From Acetobacter lambici (lineage in GTDB: Bacteria; Pseudomonadota; Alphaproteobacteria; Acetobacterales; Acetobacteraceae): a DNA stretch of 64,000 nucleotides. Within the stretch, counting starts at the first letter, position 1; each line of letters begins with the position of its first letter. Below are positions 20,090-29,538 of the stretch, one piece after another. The notes below the pieces were generated by a model. It saw only the letters and a program-made list of their open reading frames with translations, was not told the DNA's origin and did not search any database. The stretch is from the NCBI RefSeq assembly GCF_011516885.1, contig NZ_WOTD01000006.1, positions 56,418 to 120,417 of the forward strand, given 5' to 3'. The translations under genes and the position numbers were made by a program.

Positions 20090-22957
20090 ATGGCGGTATC
20101 GGATATGCTGGCAACCGCTCTGAACGGTGCCAATATCGCGTACCTTGCGGATTTGTATGCCCAATGGGCAAAGGATCCAAAAAGTGTAGATCCCTCCTTC
20201 AATATTCTCTTCAGCTCGCTGGGAGATGACGAGGCGGCCGTACTGCATGACGCGCTTGGCGCATCATGGGCACCGCGCCCGTCCATTATTACGGGGGAAG
20301 AGCCGCCACCACCTGCCAAGGGTGGCCCGGCTGGCGGTCTGGCAGCGCAGGACAGTCTGGCAATTGCCCGTCTGGTGCGCGCTTACCGCGAATTCGGTCA
20401 TCTGGAGGCAACGCTGGACCCGCTCGGGCTCAAGGTTCCCACGCAGCGTGAGGAACTGAACCCGCAGACCTACGGCTTTGGCCCCAAGGACCTTGAACGC
20501 GACGTGTTTATTGGCTCCTTGCTGGAACCCCTGCTCAAGGGGCGTAACACAGCCAAGGTCAAGGACGTTATTGCAGCCCTGCGCGGCGTTTACTGTGGCA
20601 ATATTGGTGCGGAATACCTGTACGCCCGCAATGCCGAGCAGCGCGAATGGTTCCGCAACCGGTTGGAAAGCGATAACTGGCAGAACAATGTCAGTGTAGC
20701 CGAGCGCAAAAGCATTCTCAAAAATCTGGCCGAAGCCGAAGGGTTCGAGGCTTTCTGTCAGAAGCGTTACGTTGGCGCCAAACGGTTTGGTCTGGAAGGG
20801 GGCGAAATCTCCATTCCCGCCCTGCATGCCATTGTGGACCAGTCCGCAGTGCAGGGTGTTGGCTCGGTCACCATTGGCATGGCGCACCGTGGCCGCCTGA
20901 ACACGCTGGTTAACGTGGTGCGTAAGCCCTACGTGGCCATTTTTAACGAATTTGCCGGTGGTTCCTTCAAGCCTGACAATGTGGAAGGCTCGGGGGACGT
21001 CAAATACCATCTCGGGTCTTCGGCTGATGTGGAAGTAAGCGGGCGCTCGGTCCATATTTCCCTTCTGCCCAATCCATCACATCTGGAAGCGGTGGATACC
21101 GTTGTGCTGGGTAAGGTGCGCGCAACGCAGGATGACGCGGGCGATACGCAAAACCGTAGTGGCAGCATGGGTATTGTCATTCATGGTGATGCGGCATTTG
21201 CCGGTCAGGGCATTGTGTACGAAACCTTTGCCATGTCCCAACTGCCTGGCTACCGTACGGGTGGGACCATCCATATGGTGGTTAACAACCAGATCGGCTT
21301 TACCACCAACCCGGAATGCGGGCATTCCGGTGTGTATGGCACCGATCTTGCCAAATCCATTGAGGCGCCGGTCCTGCATGTGAATGGTGATGACGCTGAA
21401 GCGGTGATCTACGCCTCACGCCTTGCCGCAGATTATCGCCTCAAATTTGCCAGCGATATTGTGCTCGATATTGTCTGCTACCGCCGCCATGGCCATAACG
21501 AAACGGACGAGCCGGTTTTTACCCAGCCCGTTATGTACAAGGCCATTGCCAGCCACGAAACGCCGCATACCCTGTATGCCCGCCGTGTGGTGGAAACAGG
21601 TGTGATGACCGAGGCCGAAACGCAGGCCCAGTGGGATGCGTTCCAGGACCGGTTGGAAGCGGATTACAAAGCAGCCGAGTCCTACAAGGTCAACAAGGCT
21701 GACTGGCTTGAAGGTGGCTGGAAAGGGCTGAGTGCTCCGGGGCAGAAACCCGAACAGGCATGGCCCGAAACCGGCGTGGCTCTTGATGCGCTGCAAAAAA
21801 TTGGCGCAGCAATCACCAAGGTACCCGAAGGGTTCAACCTTAATTCCAAGATCGCACGCCAGCTCAAGGCCAAGGCTGGCATGTTCAGCTCGGGCGAAGG
21901 GTTTGACTGGGCAACGGGCGAGGCCATGGGTTTTGGCTCCCTGCTGCTGGATGGCCACCGTGTGCGCCTGTCTGGCGAGGACTGCCAGCGCGGCACCTTC
22001 AGCCAGCGCCACGCCACATGGACCGATCAGGTCAACCAGACGCCCTGCACACCGCTGAACCACATTCAGCCTGATCAGGCAAAAATCGAAATCTGGAACT
22101 CGCTGTTGTCCGAATACGGCGTGCTGGGTTTTGAATACGGTTATTCCGTGCGTAACCCGCAAACGCTGGTTCTGTGGGAAGCGCAGTTCGGGGACTTCGC
22201 TAACTGTGCGCAGGTCATTATTGACCAGTTCATTGCGTCGGGTGAGACCAAATGGCTGCGCATGTCCGGTCTGGTGCTGCTTCTGCCCCACGGGTACGAA
22301 GGGCAGGGACCTGAACATTCTTCCGCCCGTCTGGAGCGTTACCTCCAGCTCTGCGCTGAAGACAATATGTTCGTGTGCAACATTACAACGCCTGCGAACT
22401 ACTTCCATGCCCTGCGCCGCCAGCTCAAGCTGGACTACCGCAAGCCGCTGGTGCTGATGGAGCCCAAATCCCTGCTGCGGCACAAGCTGGCGGTTTCCGC
22501 TCTGGCGGATTTTGGGCCGGGTACGCGCTTTAGCCCGGTTCTGCCAGAGGCGGATGCGCTTGGGCCGGACGCCAAGGTCCGTCGCGTGGTTATCTGCTCG
22601 GGCAAGGTTTATTACGACCTGCTGGCAGCCCGCCGCGAGAAGGACATCAAGGATGTCGCCATCGTGCGTGTGGAGCAACTCTACCCCTTCCCCGAAGCAG
22701 CACTCGCAGCCGAGCTGAAGCGTTATCCTGAAGCAGACATTGTCTGGTGTCAGGAAGAAACGGAAAATGGCGGTGCGTGGCACTTTGTGGACCGGCGGAT
22801 TGAAAAAGCCCTGCTACGGGCAGGCCATAAGGCCGGGCGTCCGCAGTATGTGGGGCGTGCAGCCGCGGCAAGCCCTGCCACGGGTCTGGCCCGCATCCAC
22901 GCTGCCGAGCAGGCGGATCTTGTGGAACGCGCGCTGGGGCTTAAAACGTCTGGCTGA
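20090..22957 (+). CDS. sucA: 2-oxoglutarate dehydrogenase E1 component
   Basis: 955 residues, thiamine-diphosphate enzyme that decarboxylates 2-oxoglutarate and hands succinyl to the E2 lipoyl arm. Visible landmarks are MAHRGRLNTL, HGDAAFAGQG (ThDP/Mg site), YRRHGHNETDEP and PHGYEGQGPEHSSAR. Length is normal. AGGGAGGA precedes the ATG. The 200 bases between zapE and sucA contain no gene and probably carry the operon promoter. First gene of sucA-sucB-lpd. Confidence 0.96.
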   Translation: MAVSDMLATALNGANIAYLADLYAQWAKDPKSVDPSFNILFSSLGDDEAAVLHDALGASWAPRPSIITGEEPPPPAKGGPAGGLAAQDSLAIARLVRAYREFGHLEATLDPLGLKVPTQREELNPQTYGFGPKDLERDVFIGSLLEPLLKGRNTAKVKDVIAALRGVYCGNIGAEYLYARNAEQREWFRNRLESDNWQNNVSVAERKSILKNLAEAEGFEAFCQKRYVGAKRFGLEGGEISIPALHAIVDQSAVQGVGSVTIGMAHRGRLNTLVNVVRKPYVAIFNEFAGGSFKPDNVEGSGDVKYHLGSSADVEVSGRSVHISLLPNPSHLEAVDTVVLGKVRATQDDAGDTQNRSGSMGIVIHGDAAFAGQGIVYETFAMSQLPGYRTGGTIHMVVNNQIGFTTNPECGHSGVYGTDLAKSIEAPVLHVNGDDAEAVIYASRLAADYRLKFASDIVLDIVCYRRHGHNETDEPVFTQPVMYKAIASHETPHTLYARRVVETGVMTEAETQAQWDAFQDRLEADYKAAESYKVNKADWLEGGWKGLSAPGQKPEQAWPETGVALDALQKIGAAITKVPEGFNLNSKIARQLKAKAGMFSSGEGFDWATGEAMGFGSLLLDGHRVRLSGEDCQRGTFSQRHATWTDQVNQTPCTPLNHIQPDQAKIEIWNSLLSEYGVLGFEYGYSVRNPQTLVLWEAQFGDFANCAQVIIDQFIASGETKWLRMSGLVLLLPHGYEGQGPEHSSARLERYLQLCAEDNMFVCNITTPANYFHALRRQLKLDYRKPLVLMEPKSLLRHKLAVSALADFGPGTRFSPVLPEADALGPDAKVRRVVICSGKVYYDLLAARREKDIKDVAIVRVEQLYPFPEAALAAELKRYPEADIVWCQEETENGGAWHFVDRRIEKALLRAGHKAGRPQYVGRAAAASPATGLARIHAAEQADLVERALGLKTSG

Positions 22958-23007
22958 GCCGGGTCTGGAATTTTAGAAAAATTGTCCGCCTTACGCGGAA
23001 GAAAAAC

Positions 23008-23038
23008 CCTGTGTGGAAAAACCATTACCCCACACAGG
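23008..23038 (+). promoter_or_regulatory. Intercistronic hairpin between sucA and sucB
   Basis: Perfect 9-base arms CCTGTGTGG (23008-23016) and CCACACAGG (23030-23038). A smaller hairpin (TCCGC/GCGGA, about 22985-22999) sits just before it. There is no T-run, so it is not a classical terminator; it may affect mRNA processing or stability in the operon. Confidence 0.5.
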
Positions 23039-23066
23039 AGCTTTCTTGAGAAGAATGGGGAACAGG

Positions 23067-24284
23067 ATGTCAGTCGAGATCAAGGTGCCAACACTGGGCG
23101 AGAGCGTAACCACGGCAACCATTGCCAAATGGCTCAAGCAGCCGGGTGATGCAGTCAAGGAAGACGAGCCGGTCGTTGAACTTGAAACTGATAAGGTCAG
23201 TGTGGAAGTTGCCGCCCCGCAGGCAGGCGTACTTGGCCCGCAGGCCGTAAAGGAAGGGGATGAGGTTGAAGTGGGTGCCCTGCTGACAACCGTGGAGCCC
23301 GGCAAGGCAGGGGCCGCACCCGCAGCCCCCAAAGTCGTGGCACCAGAAAAAAAGGTGGAAGCCCCCGCCGCCCCGGCCGCAAAACCTGCGGCTCCAGCAG
23401 TTGATTCTGCCGCAGCCCTGCCTGCCGCGCGCAAGATGATGGCCGAAAATGGCCTGAACGCAGGGCAGGTTGGTCAGGGCACGGGTCTTGGCGGACGCAT
23501 TACCAAAGGCGACGTACTGGGCTTTTTGTCCCAGCCGCAGGCGGCGACCCCGGCAGCGGCCCCCAAGCCTGCCCGCAAGGATGACCCGCGTGAAGAACGC
23601 GTCAAAATGACGCGCCTGCGCCGCACCATTGCCCGCCGCCTGAAGGAAGCGCAGAACACGGCGGCCATGCTGACCACGTTCAACGAGATCGACATGTCTG
23701 GCGCAATGGCGCTGCGTGCCGAATTCCAGGACAGCTTTGTTAAAAAGCATGGTGTGAAGTTGGGTTACATGTCCATCTTCTCCCGTGGGGTGATTGCAGC
23801 GCTGAAGGAATTCCCCGCCATTAACGCCGAAATTGACGGCGAGGATGTGATCTATCGCGACTTTATCAACCTTGGCATTGCCGTGGGTGGCCCCAACGGT
23901 CTGGTTGTGCCGGTTATTCGCGATGCCGATAAAATGGGCTTTGCCCAGATCGAAAAAACCATTTCAGGCTTCGGTAAGGCCGCGCGTGAAGGAACACTCA
24001 AGCTGGATGAACTGTCCGGTGGTACCTTCTCCATTACCAATGGCGGCATTTATGGTTCGCTGCTGTCCACCCCGATCCTGAACGCCCCGCAGTCCGGTAT
24101 TCTGGGCATGCACTCCATTCAGGAGCGCCCGGTTGCCGTAAACGGCCAGGTGGTCATTCGCCCCATGATGTATGTGGCCCTGTCCTACGATCATCGTATT
24201 GTGGATGGTAAGGAGGCTGTCAGCTTCCTTGTTCGGCTCAAGCAGAATGTGGAAGACCCCCGTCGCCTGTTGATTGACGTCTGA
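23067..24284 (+). CDS. sucB: 2-oxoglutarate dehydrogenase E2 (dihydrolipoyl succinyltransferase)
   Basis: 405 residues from the ATG at 23067 (an ATG at 23055 would add four residues). An N-terminal lipoyl domain has its lysine in ETDKVSV (Lys43), then an Ala/Pro hinge, a peripheral-subunit-binding domain ([10 protein letters not shown] ... RITKGDV), and the acyltransferase domain ending with SYDHRIVDG (catalytic His and Asp). It forms the core of the complex with SucA and Lpd. The lipoyl domain is nearly the same as the one on the following Lpd protein. Confidence 0.95.
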   Translation: MSVEIKVPTLGESVTTATIAKWLKQPGDAVKEDEPVVELETDKVSVEVAAPQAGVLGPQAVKEGDEVEVGALLTTVEPGKAGAAPAAPKVVAPEKKVEAPAAPAAKPAAPAVDSAAALPAARKMMAENGLNAGQVGQGTGLGGRITKGDVLGFLSQPQAATPAAAPKPARKDDPREERVKMTRLRRTIARRLKEAQNTAAMLTTFNEIDMSGAMALRAEFQDSFVKKHGVKLGYMSIFSRGVIAALKEFPAINAEIDGEDVIYRDFINLGIAVGGPNGLVVPVIRDADKMGFAQIEKTISGFGKAAREGTLKLDELSGGTFSITNGGIYGSLLSTPILNAPQSGILGMHSIQERPVAVNGQVVIRPMMYVALSYDHRIVDGKEAVSFLVRLKQNVEDPRRLLIDV

Positions 24285-24299
24285 TCTGACACTGGCACA

Positions 24300-24344
24300 G
24301 GCCGGAGGTGGCCCATACGCGGCTCTCCGGCCTTTCCATTTTTG
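24300..24344 (+). terminator. Internal terminator/attenuator-like hairpin between sucB and lpd
   Basis: Arms GGCCGGAG (24300-24307) and CTCCGGCC (24325-24332) are perfect and followed by a T-rich stretch (24333-24344). It lies between sucB and lpd, so it could lower lpd transcription relative to sucAB. Confidence 0.6.
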
Positions 24345-24373
24345 CAGACCCTAACGTGAGCGAGACAAGACCC

Positions 24374-26095
24374 ATGCCGACCGAAATTAAAGTACCGACC
24401 CTTGGAGAAAGTGTGACCACCGCCACGGTAGGGAAGTGGCTCAAGCAGCCGGGTGAAGCGGTCAAGGAAGACGAACCGGTTGTAGAACTGGAAACGGACA
24501 AGGTGAGCGTGGAAGTGCCTGCTCCCGCCGCCGGTCGGCTGGAAAACCATGCCGTAAAGGAAGGTGATGAAGTAGAGGTTGGTGCCGTGCTGGCCCTGCT
24601 GGAAGCCGGAGCCGCAGGCAAGGCCGCTGCCCCGGCAGCACAAGCCGCCGCCCCCGCGCAGTCTGCTCCCGCTCCCAAAGCCGCAGCACAGGCCGCCCCA
24701 CCGGCCGAGACGGATTATGATGTTGTGGTTATTGGTGCAGGACCGGGCGGGTATGTCTGCGCCATTCGCGCGGCACAGCTTGGCTTTAAGGTTGCCTGCG
24801 TGGAAAAACGCGCAACCCTTGGTGGTACCTGCCTGAACGTTGGGTGCATTCCCTCCAAGGCGCTGCTTCAGTCCTCGGAAAACTATCATGCCGCCGGGCA
24901 CGATTTTGCAGCCCATGGTGTGCTGATTGATAGCGTAAAGCTTGATCTGGCCAAAATGCAGGCCCGCAAGGCCGATATTGTGGGCGCCAACGTGAAGGGG
25001 GTTGAATTCCTCTTCAAGAAAAACGGCATTACCTGGCTTAAGGGCCATGGCAAGGTAGAAGGCACGGGCCGTCTGAGTGTGGATGGCAAGCCGGTAACCG
25101 CCAAACACATCATTATTGCTAGCGGGAGCGATAGCGCAAACCTGCCGGGCATTGAGGTGGACGAAAAAGTTATTGTGACTTCCACAGGTGCGCTTGAACT
25201 GTCCGAAGTGCCCAAGCGTCTGGTTGTCATTGGTGGTGGTGTTATTGGGCTGGAACTGGGGAGCGTGTGGCAGCGCCTTGGCGCGGAAGTGACCGTGGTA
25301 GAATTCCTTGACCGTCTGGTCCCCGGCACCGACAACGAAGTGGCCGCGCAGTTCCAGAAACTGCTGACCAAGCAGGGCTTCAAAATGAAGCTGGGCCACA
25401 AGGTCACCAAAGCCGAAAAAACCAAAAAAGCCGTGGTGCTCAGTATTGAACCCTCCGCCGGTGGCACGGTGGAAACGCTGGAGGCCGATGTGGTTCTGGT
25501 GGCGGTCGGTCGTACGGCCGCAAGCAAGAACATGGGGCTGGAAGAAGCCGGTATTGCGCTGGACAAGCGTGGCCGCGTGGAAGTGGATGCCCATTACGCC
25601 ACAAACATTCCCGGTATTTACGCAATTGGGGACGTTATTGCTGGCCCCATGCTGGCCCACAAGGCGGAAGAAGAAGGTGTGGCTCTGGCCGAACTGCTGG
25701 CAGGGCAGGCTGGGCACGTTAATTACGATGCCATTCCCGGTGTGATCTACACATGGCCGGAAGTGGCGTCCGTTGGCTTTACGGAAGAGCAGCTTAAGGA
25801 CAAGGGCGTTGCTTACAAGACCGGCAAGTTCCCCTTCCTTGCCAATGGCCGCGCACGCGCACTGGGCATGACGGACGGTTTTGTTAAAGTTCTGGCCGAC
25901 AAGCAGACCGACCGCGTGCTGGGCGTGCACATTATTGGCCCAGCAGCAGGCGAACTGATTGCCGAAGCCACAATGGCAATCGAGTTTGGTGCCTCGGCGG
26001 AAGATATCGGCCGTGTCTGCCACGCTCACCCAACACTGAGCGAAGCGGTCAAGGAAGCCGCATTGGGTGCTGACAACCGCGCGATCAACATCTGA
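24374..26095 (+). CDS. lpd: Dihydrolipoyl dehydrogenase (E3) with N-terminal lipoyl domain
   Basis: 573 residues, about 100 longer than a plain E3. Residues 1-80 are a lipoyl domain (lysine 43 in ETDKVSV), then an Ala/Pro linker, then the flavoprotein: [11 protein letters not shown] (FAD), [13 protein letters not shown] (redox cysteines), [13 protein letters not shown] (NAD) and HAHPTLSEA (catalytic histidine). It reoxidises the E2 dihydrolipoyl arm using NAD. Lipoyl-E3 fusions are known in some bacterial complexes. The ATG at 24374 was chosen because it starts the lipoyl domain. Confidence 0.94.
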   Translation: MPTEIKVPTLGESVTTATVGKWLKQPGEAVKEDEPVVELETDKVSVEVPAPAAGRLENHAVKEGDEVEVGAVLALLEAGAAGKAAAPAAQAAAPAQSAPAPKAAAQAAPPAETDYDVVVIGAGPGGYVCAIRAAQLGFKVACVEKRATLGGTCLNVGCIPSKALLQSSENYHAAGHDFAAHGVLIDSVKLDLAKMQARKADIVGANVKGVEFLFKKNGITWLKGHGKVEGTGRLSVDGKPVTAKHIIIASGSDSANLPGIEVDEKVIVTSTGALELSEVPKRLVVIGGGVIGLELGSVWQRLGAEVTVVEFLDRLVPGTDNEVAAQFQKLLTKQGFKMKLGHKVTKAEKTKKAVVLSIEPSAGGTVETLEADVVLVAVGRTAASKNMGLEEAGIALDKRGRVEVDAHYATNIPGIYAIGDVIAGPMLAHKAEEEGVALAELLAGQAGHVNYDAIPGVIYTWPEVASVGFTEEQLKDKGVAYKTGKFPFLANGRARALGMTDGFVKVLADKQTDRVLGVHIIGPAAGELIAEATMAIEFGASAEDIGRVCHAHPTLSEAVKEAALGADNRAINI

Positions 26096-26128
26096 ATATT
26101 TTCTTCTTGTTAGGACTAATGCCATACT

Positions 26129-26154
26129 CTCCCCCGTAGTTGCATACGGGGGAG
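26129..26154 (+). promoter_or_regulatory. 10-bp hairpin covering the ribosome site of the L,D-transpeptidase-like gene
   Basis: Perfect arms CTCCCCCGTA (26129-26138) and TACGGGGGAG (26145-26154) with a 6-base loop. The right arm contains the GGGGGAG ribosome site of the gene starting at 26160. No T-run follows, so a translational block or a lpd mRNA 3' end are both possible. Confidence 0.6.
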
Positions 26155-26159
26155 CATGT

Positions 26160-27194
26160 ATGTGCATGGTACGGAAACTGGCAGTCTGCTCGGCTATGGC
26201 TGGTGGTTTTCTGGCCATATCAGAGGTTGCGTGGGCGCAGGGGGCAATATGGCGGCCTGCTGAGCATACAACCAACACTCTCGCGCCCGGTGGCGCACAT
26301 CACTCCAGTGTAGATGATAGTGCTTTGGACCCTGCTTTTGCTGGGTTGTCTAACGGCGCACCAGCTTTATCCTCCCATCCGCAGGAGAGGGTATTGTCCC
26401 CTATTCCTGTTGTGGGGGAGGATACCGCCCGGCAGGAAGCATGGGCGTTGACCATAGCTTTCCGGCATGAGGTGCCAGCCGCCCTGCCTGTGGCCTCGGT
26501 ATACAAAACGGCATGGGTGGCACTGGCCCGGCAGCAACTGGAGCAGGCAGGTTATGTTCTGGACCGGCCACAGGTGCTTGTGGTGGTGGACCGTAACCCC
26601 AAAGTCCAACGTCTGTGCCTGATTTTGGCTTTACCTGGCAGTGCGGACTGGCAGGTTATTGGCAGCACCAGAGTGTCCACCGGCACAACCGGACGGCAAT
26701 ATTACTATATTACCCCCACAGGTGTTTTTCCCAATTCGGCGGATCGTCTTGGTTACCGTGCATTGGGCACCAAGAATGAAAACGGCATTATGGGGAATGG
26801 CACCACAGGCATGCGCGTGTGGGACTTTGGCTGGCAATGGGCCGAAAAAGGGTGGCTACCAAGCCGGGACAAAGTGCAGATCCGGCTGGAAATGCATGCA
26901 ACGGACCCGGTTTATCTGGAGCAACGTCTGGGGCATACGGCGTCTGAAGGCTGTATCCGCATTCCGTCATCGCTGAATGTATTTATTGACCGGCATGGGC
27001 TGCTGGATGCCGAGTACGAGCAAAAGGCCGCTGTAGATCGCCGCTTTGCAGCACTTTTACGCAAGGACCGGGTGGTCTCGCCCATAGCTGGACTGGCCGT
27101 TGTGGTGGTGGATACGGCACATTACACCACCGTTCCAGCCGCCGCCGCCTTTAAAGATACAGATACTCAGCACAGGAACACCCTGCACGGCTAA
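26160..27194 (+). CDS. L,D-transpeptidase (YkuD)-like exported protein
   Basis: 344 residues. A signal peptide ends around residue 26 (AWAQ), then a low-complexity stretch and a YkuD-like domain from about 160. The catalytic region reads MHATDP (244-249) and GHTASEGCIRIP (258-269), with Cys265 as presumed nucleophile. The family motif is normally SHGC; here it is SEGC, so the residue two before the cysteine is Glu. It may crosslink peptidoglycan or anchor outer-membrane proteins, or be a divergent relative. ATG at 26160 has GGGGGAG six bases upstream; an ATG at 26166 is also possible. Confidence 0.7.
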   Translation: MCMVRKLAVCSAMAGGFLAISEVAWAQGAIWRPAEHTTNTLAPGGAHHSSVDDSALDPAFAGLSNGAPALSSHPQERVLSPIPVVGEDTARQEAWALTIAFRHEVPAALPVASVYKTAWVALARQQLEQAGYVLDRPQVLVVVDRNPKVQRLCLILALPGSADWQVIGSTRVSTGTTGRQYYYITPTGVFPNSADRLGYRALGTKNENGIMGNGTTGMRVWDFGWQWAEKGWLPSRDKVQIRLEMHATDPVYLEQRLGHTASEGCIRIPSSLNVFIDRHGLLDAEYEQKAAVDRRFAALLRKDRVVSPIAGLAVVVVDTAHYTTVPAAAAFKDTDTQHRNTLHG

Positions 27195-27254
27195 AAAACG
27201 CAGGGTGAGATATTGTTTGTGCGGGTCAGGGGTAAAGCCGTTGTGGGCAGCCTA

Positions 27255-27285
27255 AAAGTATAAAGCGCAGGCTATTCACCTGCGC
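27255..27285 (-). terminator. Minus-strand terminator after the DUF3597 gene
   Basis: Arms GCGCAGG (27265-27271) and CCTGCGC (27279-27285); read on the minus strand they are followed by a T-rich tail (27264-27255). It lies 30 bases beyond the DUF3597 stop. Confidence 0.65.
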
Positions 27286-27314
27286 CTGCTTCAGTTCTGG
27301 TTACCCGTGCGGAT

Positions 27315-27710
27315 TTACAGACCTGCGGGAATTTTTCCGCCATTCTGGACCAGTTTCTGGCGGACTTCCTTGATCAGCCACACGTTCATGCTTGCGCTGT
27401 CTTCGGTATTGCCGGTGTAACCCAGTTCTGCCGCCAGCTTTTTGCGTGCATCCAGCGAGCTATCCAGCCCCAGCAGTTTGAGCAGGTCCACAATGGACTC
27501 TTTCCAGTTCAGGTTCTGTCCGTTCTGCGCGGCAAGGCTTGCCAGAACGGCGTCCACATTCACGGGGGACCCGGCGGGGGGCACTGTGCCGGGGGCGGCA
27601 ACGGCGGCCGCACTGGGCTGTGCGTTAGCATTGGCGGGGGATGTGGTGTCTGGCGTTGCTGCTTTGGCGTGATGAAAAATGGCGGATAGAATGGAGCCAA
27701 AAATACTCAT
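27315..27710 (-). CDS. DUF3597 domain protein
   Basis: 131 residues from the ATG at 27710 (AGAGGATT upstream). The start MSIFGSILSAIF, a variable Ala/Pro linker, and the conserved C-terminal half (WKESIVDLLKLLGLDSS, AAELGYTG, MNVWLIKEVRQKL) define DUF3597. The function is unknown; members are often annotated as LysM-associated or stress proteins. An AT-rich TATATT with TTCTGC 17 bases upstream could be its promoter (27740 region, minus strand). Confidence 0.85.
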   Translation of the reverse strand: MSIFGSILSAIFHHAKAATPDTTSPANANAQPSAAAVAAPGTVPPAGSPVNVDAVLASLAAQNGQNLNWKESIVDLLKLLGLDSSLDARKKLAAELGYTGNTEDSASMNVWLIKEVRQKLVQNGGKIPAGL

Positions 27711-27794
27711 GGGGGGTAATCCTCTCATAATATACAGCGCGGTTCTGTTATGCAGAATACCCTGATAAATCTGTCAGGAAAGAGACAGTTTTGT

Positions 27795-27830
27795 GCAAGG
27801 GCAAGGGCAAGGGCAAGGGCAAGGGCACGG
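27795..27830 (+). repeat. Tandem hexanucleotide repeat (GCAAGG, six units, last imperfect)
   Basis: Five GCAAGG units and one GCACGG, in the non-coding DNA about 85 bases upstream of the DUF3597 start. Same unit length as the repeat in the cupin gene but unrelated sequence. Confidence 0.9.
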
Positions 27831-28030
27831 GCGCGGATGGGGGAAGCTCTGCCAGCAACAGGAAGAGGGCAGGCCAGTGCGTTGCCCTGTGCAGGGTAAC
27901 GGTTCAGCCCGGCAATGGGTTCAGATTAAAAACCACGAACCAGCAGTGCATTTTTTGAATGGGGGAGGGGGGCAGGTCACGGTCTTGGCCGTGGCGTGCC
28001 CGCAGGGCCAAGGCCCGAACGGGGGGAGGG

Positions 28031-28046
28031 CGTTCCATGTGGAACA
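28031..28046. promoter_or_regulatory. parS-like palindrome, alternatively the top of the ahcY 3' stem-loop
   Basis: CGTTCCATGTGGAACA. Its 14-base core differs from the ParB-binding core GTTCCACGTGGAAC at one central base. It is 2.2 kb from the DnaA-box region at 30244-30596. The same bases form the upper part of a larger GC-rich stem-loop (28021-28056) just past the ahcY stop, so it could simply be an mRNA 3' structure. Confidence 0.4.
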
Positions 28047-28069
28047 TCCCCCACCCCGGTCATGGTCTA

Positions 28070-29359
28070 TTAGTAACGGTATTCTTCGTGCTTGAAGGGA
28101 CCGTTAACCGGAACGTCAATGTATTTGGCCTGTGTTTCGCTCAGCTTGCTCAGATGCGCGCCAACCTTGGCCAGATGCAGGGATGCAACTTTTTCGTCCA
28201 GCTTTTTGGGCAGGGTGTAAACTGCAACGTCATACTTGCCTTCCGGTGCTGTCCACAGTTCGATCTGGGCCAGCGTCTGGTTGGTAAAGGACGCAGACAT
28301 AACAAAGGACGGGTGACCGGTTGCATTGCCCAGATTGACCAGACGGCCTTCGGACAGAACAATCAGGCGCTTGCCATCAGGGAACACCACTTCATCAACC
28401 TGCGGTTTGATGTTGTCCCATGTGAAGTTGCGCAGCCCGCCGATCTGGATTTCGGAGTCAAAGTGGCCGATGTTGCACACGATTGCGCGGTTTTTCATGG
28501 CGCGCATGTGGTCAACGGTAATGACGTCCACGTTGCCGGTTGCGGTCACAAAAATGTCGCCACGCGGTGCGGCGGCTTCCATGGTGACCACTTCGTAGCC
28601 TTCCATGGCGGCCTGCAGGGCGCAGATCGGGTCAACTTCGGTCACCAGCACGCGGCAGCCTGCGTTACGCAGGGAGGCAGCGGAGCCTTTGCCCACGTCA
28701 CCATAACCGGCAACAACGGCAACCTTGCCAGCCATCATGACATCGGTGCCACGGCGGATGGCGTCCACCAGACTTTCGCGGCAGCCATACAGGTTATCAA
28801 ATTTGGATTTGGTAACGCTGTCGTTCACGTTGATGGCGGGAACCTTCAGCGTGCCTTTTTTCTGCATTTCCCACAGGCGGTGCACACCTGTTGTGGTTTC
28901 TTCCGACAGGCCCTTAACTTCGGCCAGCAGTTCGGGGAACTGGTCATGCATCATGACGGTCAGATCGCCACCGTCATCGAGGATCATGTTCGGGGTCCAG
29001 CCATCGGGGCCCTTGATGGTCTGCTCGATACACCAGTTGAATTCGTCTTCGGTCAGGCCTTTCCATGCGAACACCGGAATGCCAGCAGCAGCAATAGCCG
29101 CAGCGGCGTGGTCCTGCGTGGAGAAAATGTTGCAAGAAGACCAGCGCACGGTAGCGCCCAGAGCGACCAGTGTTTCGATCAGAACTGCGGTCTGGATGGT
29201 CATGTGCAGGCAGCCTGCAATACGCGCGCCCTTAAGGGGCTGGCTTGCGCCGTATTCTTCGCGCAGTGCCATCAGACCCGGCATTTCGCCTTCAGCAATG
29301 GAAATTTCCTTGCGACCCCAATCGGCCAGCGAGAGGTCCTTTACCTTATAGTCGCTCAT
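28070..29359 (-). CDS. ahcY: Adenosylhomocysteinase (SAH hydrolase)
   Basis: 429 residues from the ATG at 29359 (AGGATAAT upstream). It splits S-adenosylhomocysteine into homocysteine and adenosine, removing the product of methyltransferases. Landmarks are [32 protein letters not shown], the NAD-binding [11 protein letters not shown], and the C-terminal HEEYRY. Length is in the normal bacterial range. The leader (29360-29530) contains a small inverted repeat GCAAAG/CTTTGC; I see no SAH riboswitch. Divergent from the plsC-like gene. Confidence 0.96.
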   Translation of the reverse strand: MSDYKVKDLSLADWGRKEISIAEGEMPGLMALREEYGASQPLKGARIAGCLHMTIQTAVLIETLVALGATVRWSSCNIFSTQDHAAAAIAAAGIPVFAWKGLTEDEFNWCIEQTIKGPDGWTPNMILDDGGDLTVMMHDQFPELLAEVKGLSEETTTGVHRLWEMQKKGTLKVPAINVNDSVTKSKFDNLYGCRESLVDAIRRGTDVMMAGKVAVVAGYGDVGKGSAASLRNAGCRVLVTEVDPICALQAAMEGYEVVTMEAAAPRGDIFVTATGNVDVITVDHMRAMKNRAIVCNIGHFDSEIQIGGLRNFTWDNIKPQVDEVVFPDGKRLIVLSEGRLVNLGNATGHPSFVMSASFTNQTLAQIELWTAPEGKYDVAVYTLPKKLDEKVASLHLAKVGAHLSKLSETQAKYIDVPVNGPFKHEEYRY

Positions 29360-29538
29360 ATTATCCTGTCTTTCTATGCAAAGTGCTGCTTTGCTATACA
29401 GCCATAGCGGGCCATAGGCCAGACGGAACAGGTATGGCAGGTCTGGTTTGTGCGGTTTTGCTTGCCACAACGGCGGTTTTCTGGTGTCCAGCGTGGTTAA
29501 TCAAAGACTAATATGCTGGTTGTAGCGGGTTTGTTCTT

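Larger units (their letters stand above)
27711..28069. other. Non-coding region between DUF3597 and ahcY
   Basis: No gene seen. It contains the DUF3597 promoter area, a GCAAGG tandem repeat (27795-27830), a G-rich stretch, and near the ahcY stop a GC-rich stem-loop with a parS-like palindrome in its upper stem. Confidence 0.7.

Noticed and set aside
24191..26278. Very long open frame antisense to lpd (about 695 codons), with similar long antisense frames over sucA, gltX and rnr
   Set aside because: They mirror highly expressed GC-rich genes, have no family motifs and no ribosome sites. They are by-products of codon bias.
28021..28056. Plain rho-independent terminator for ahcY
   Set aside because: The stem is strong but no T-run follows on the minus strand, so I recorded it as a stem-loop/parS-like site.
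29360..29538. SAH riboswitch upstream of ahcY
   Set aside because: Only a small GCAAAG/CTTTGC stem is visible; the conserved SAH-aptamer pattern could not be found by eye.
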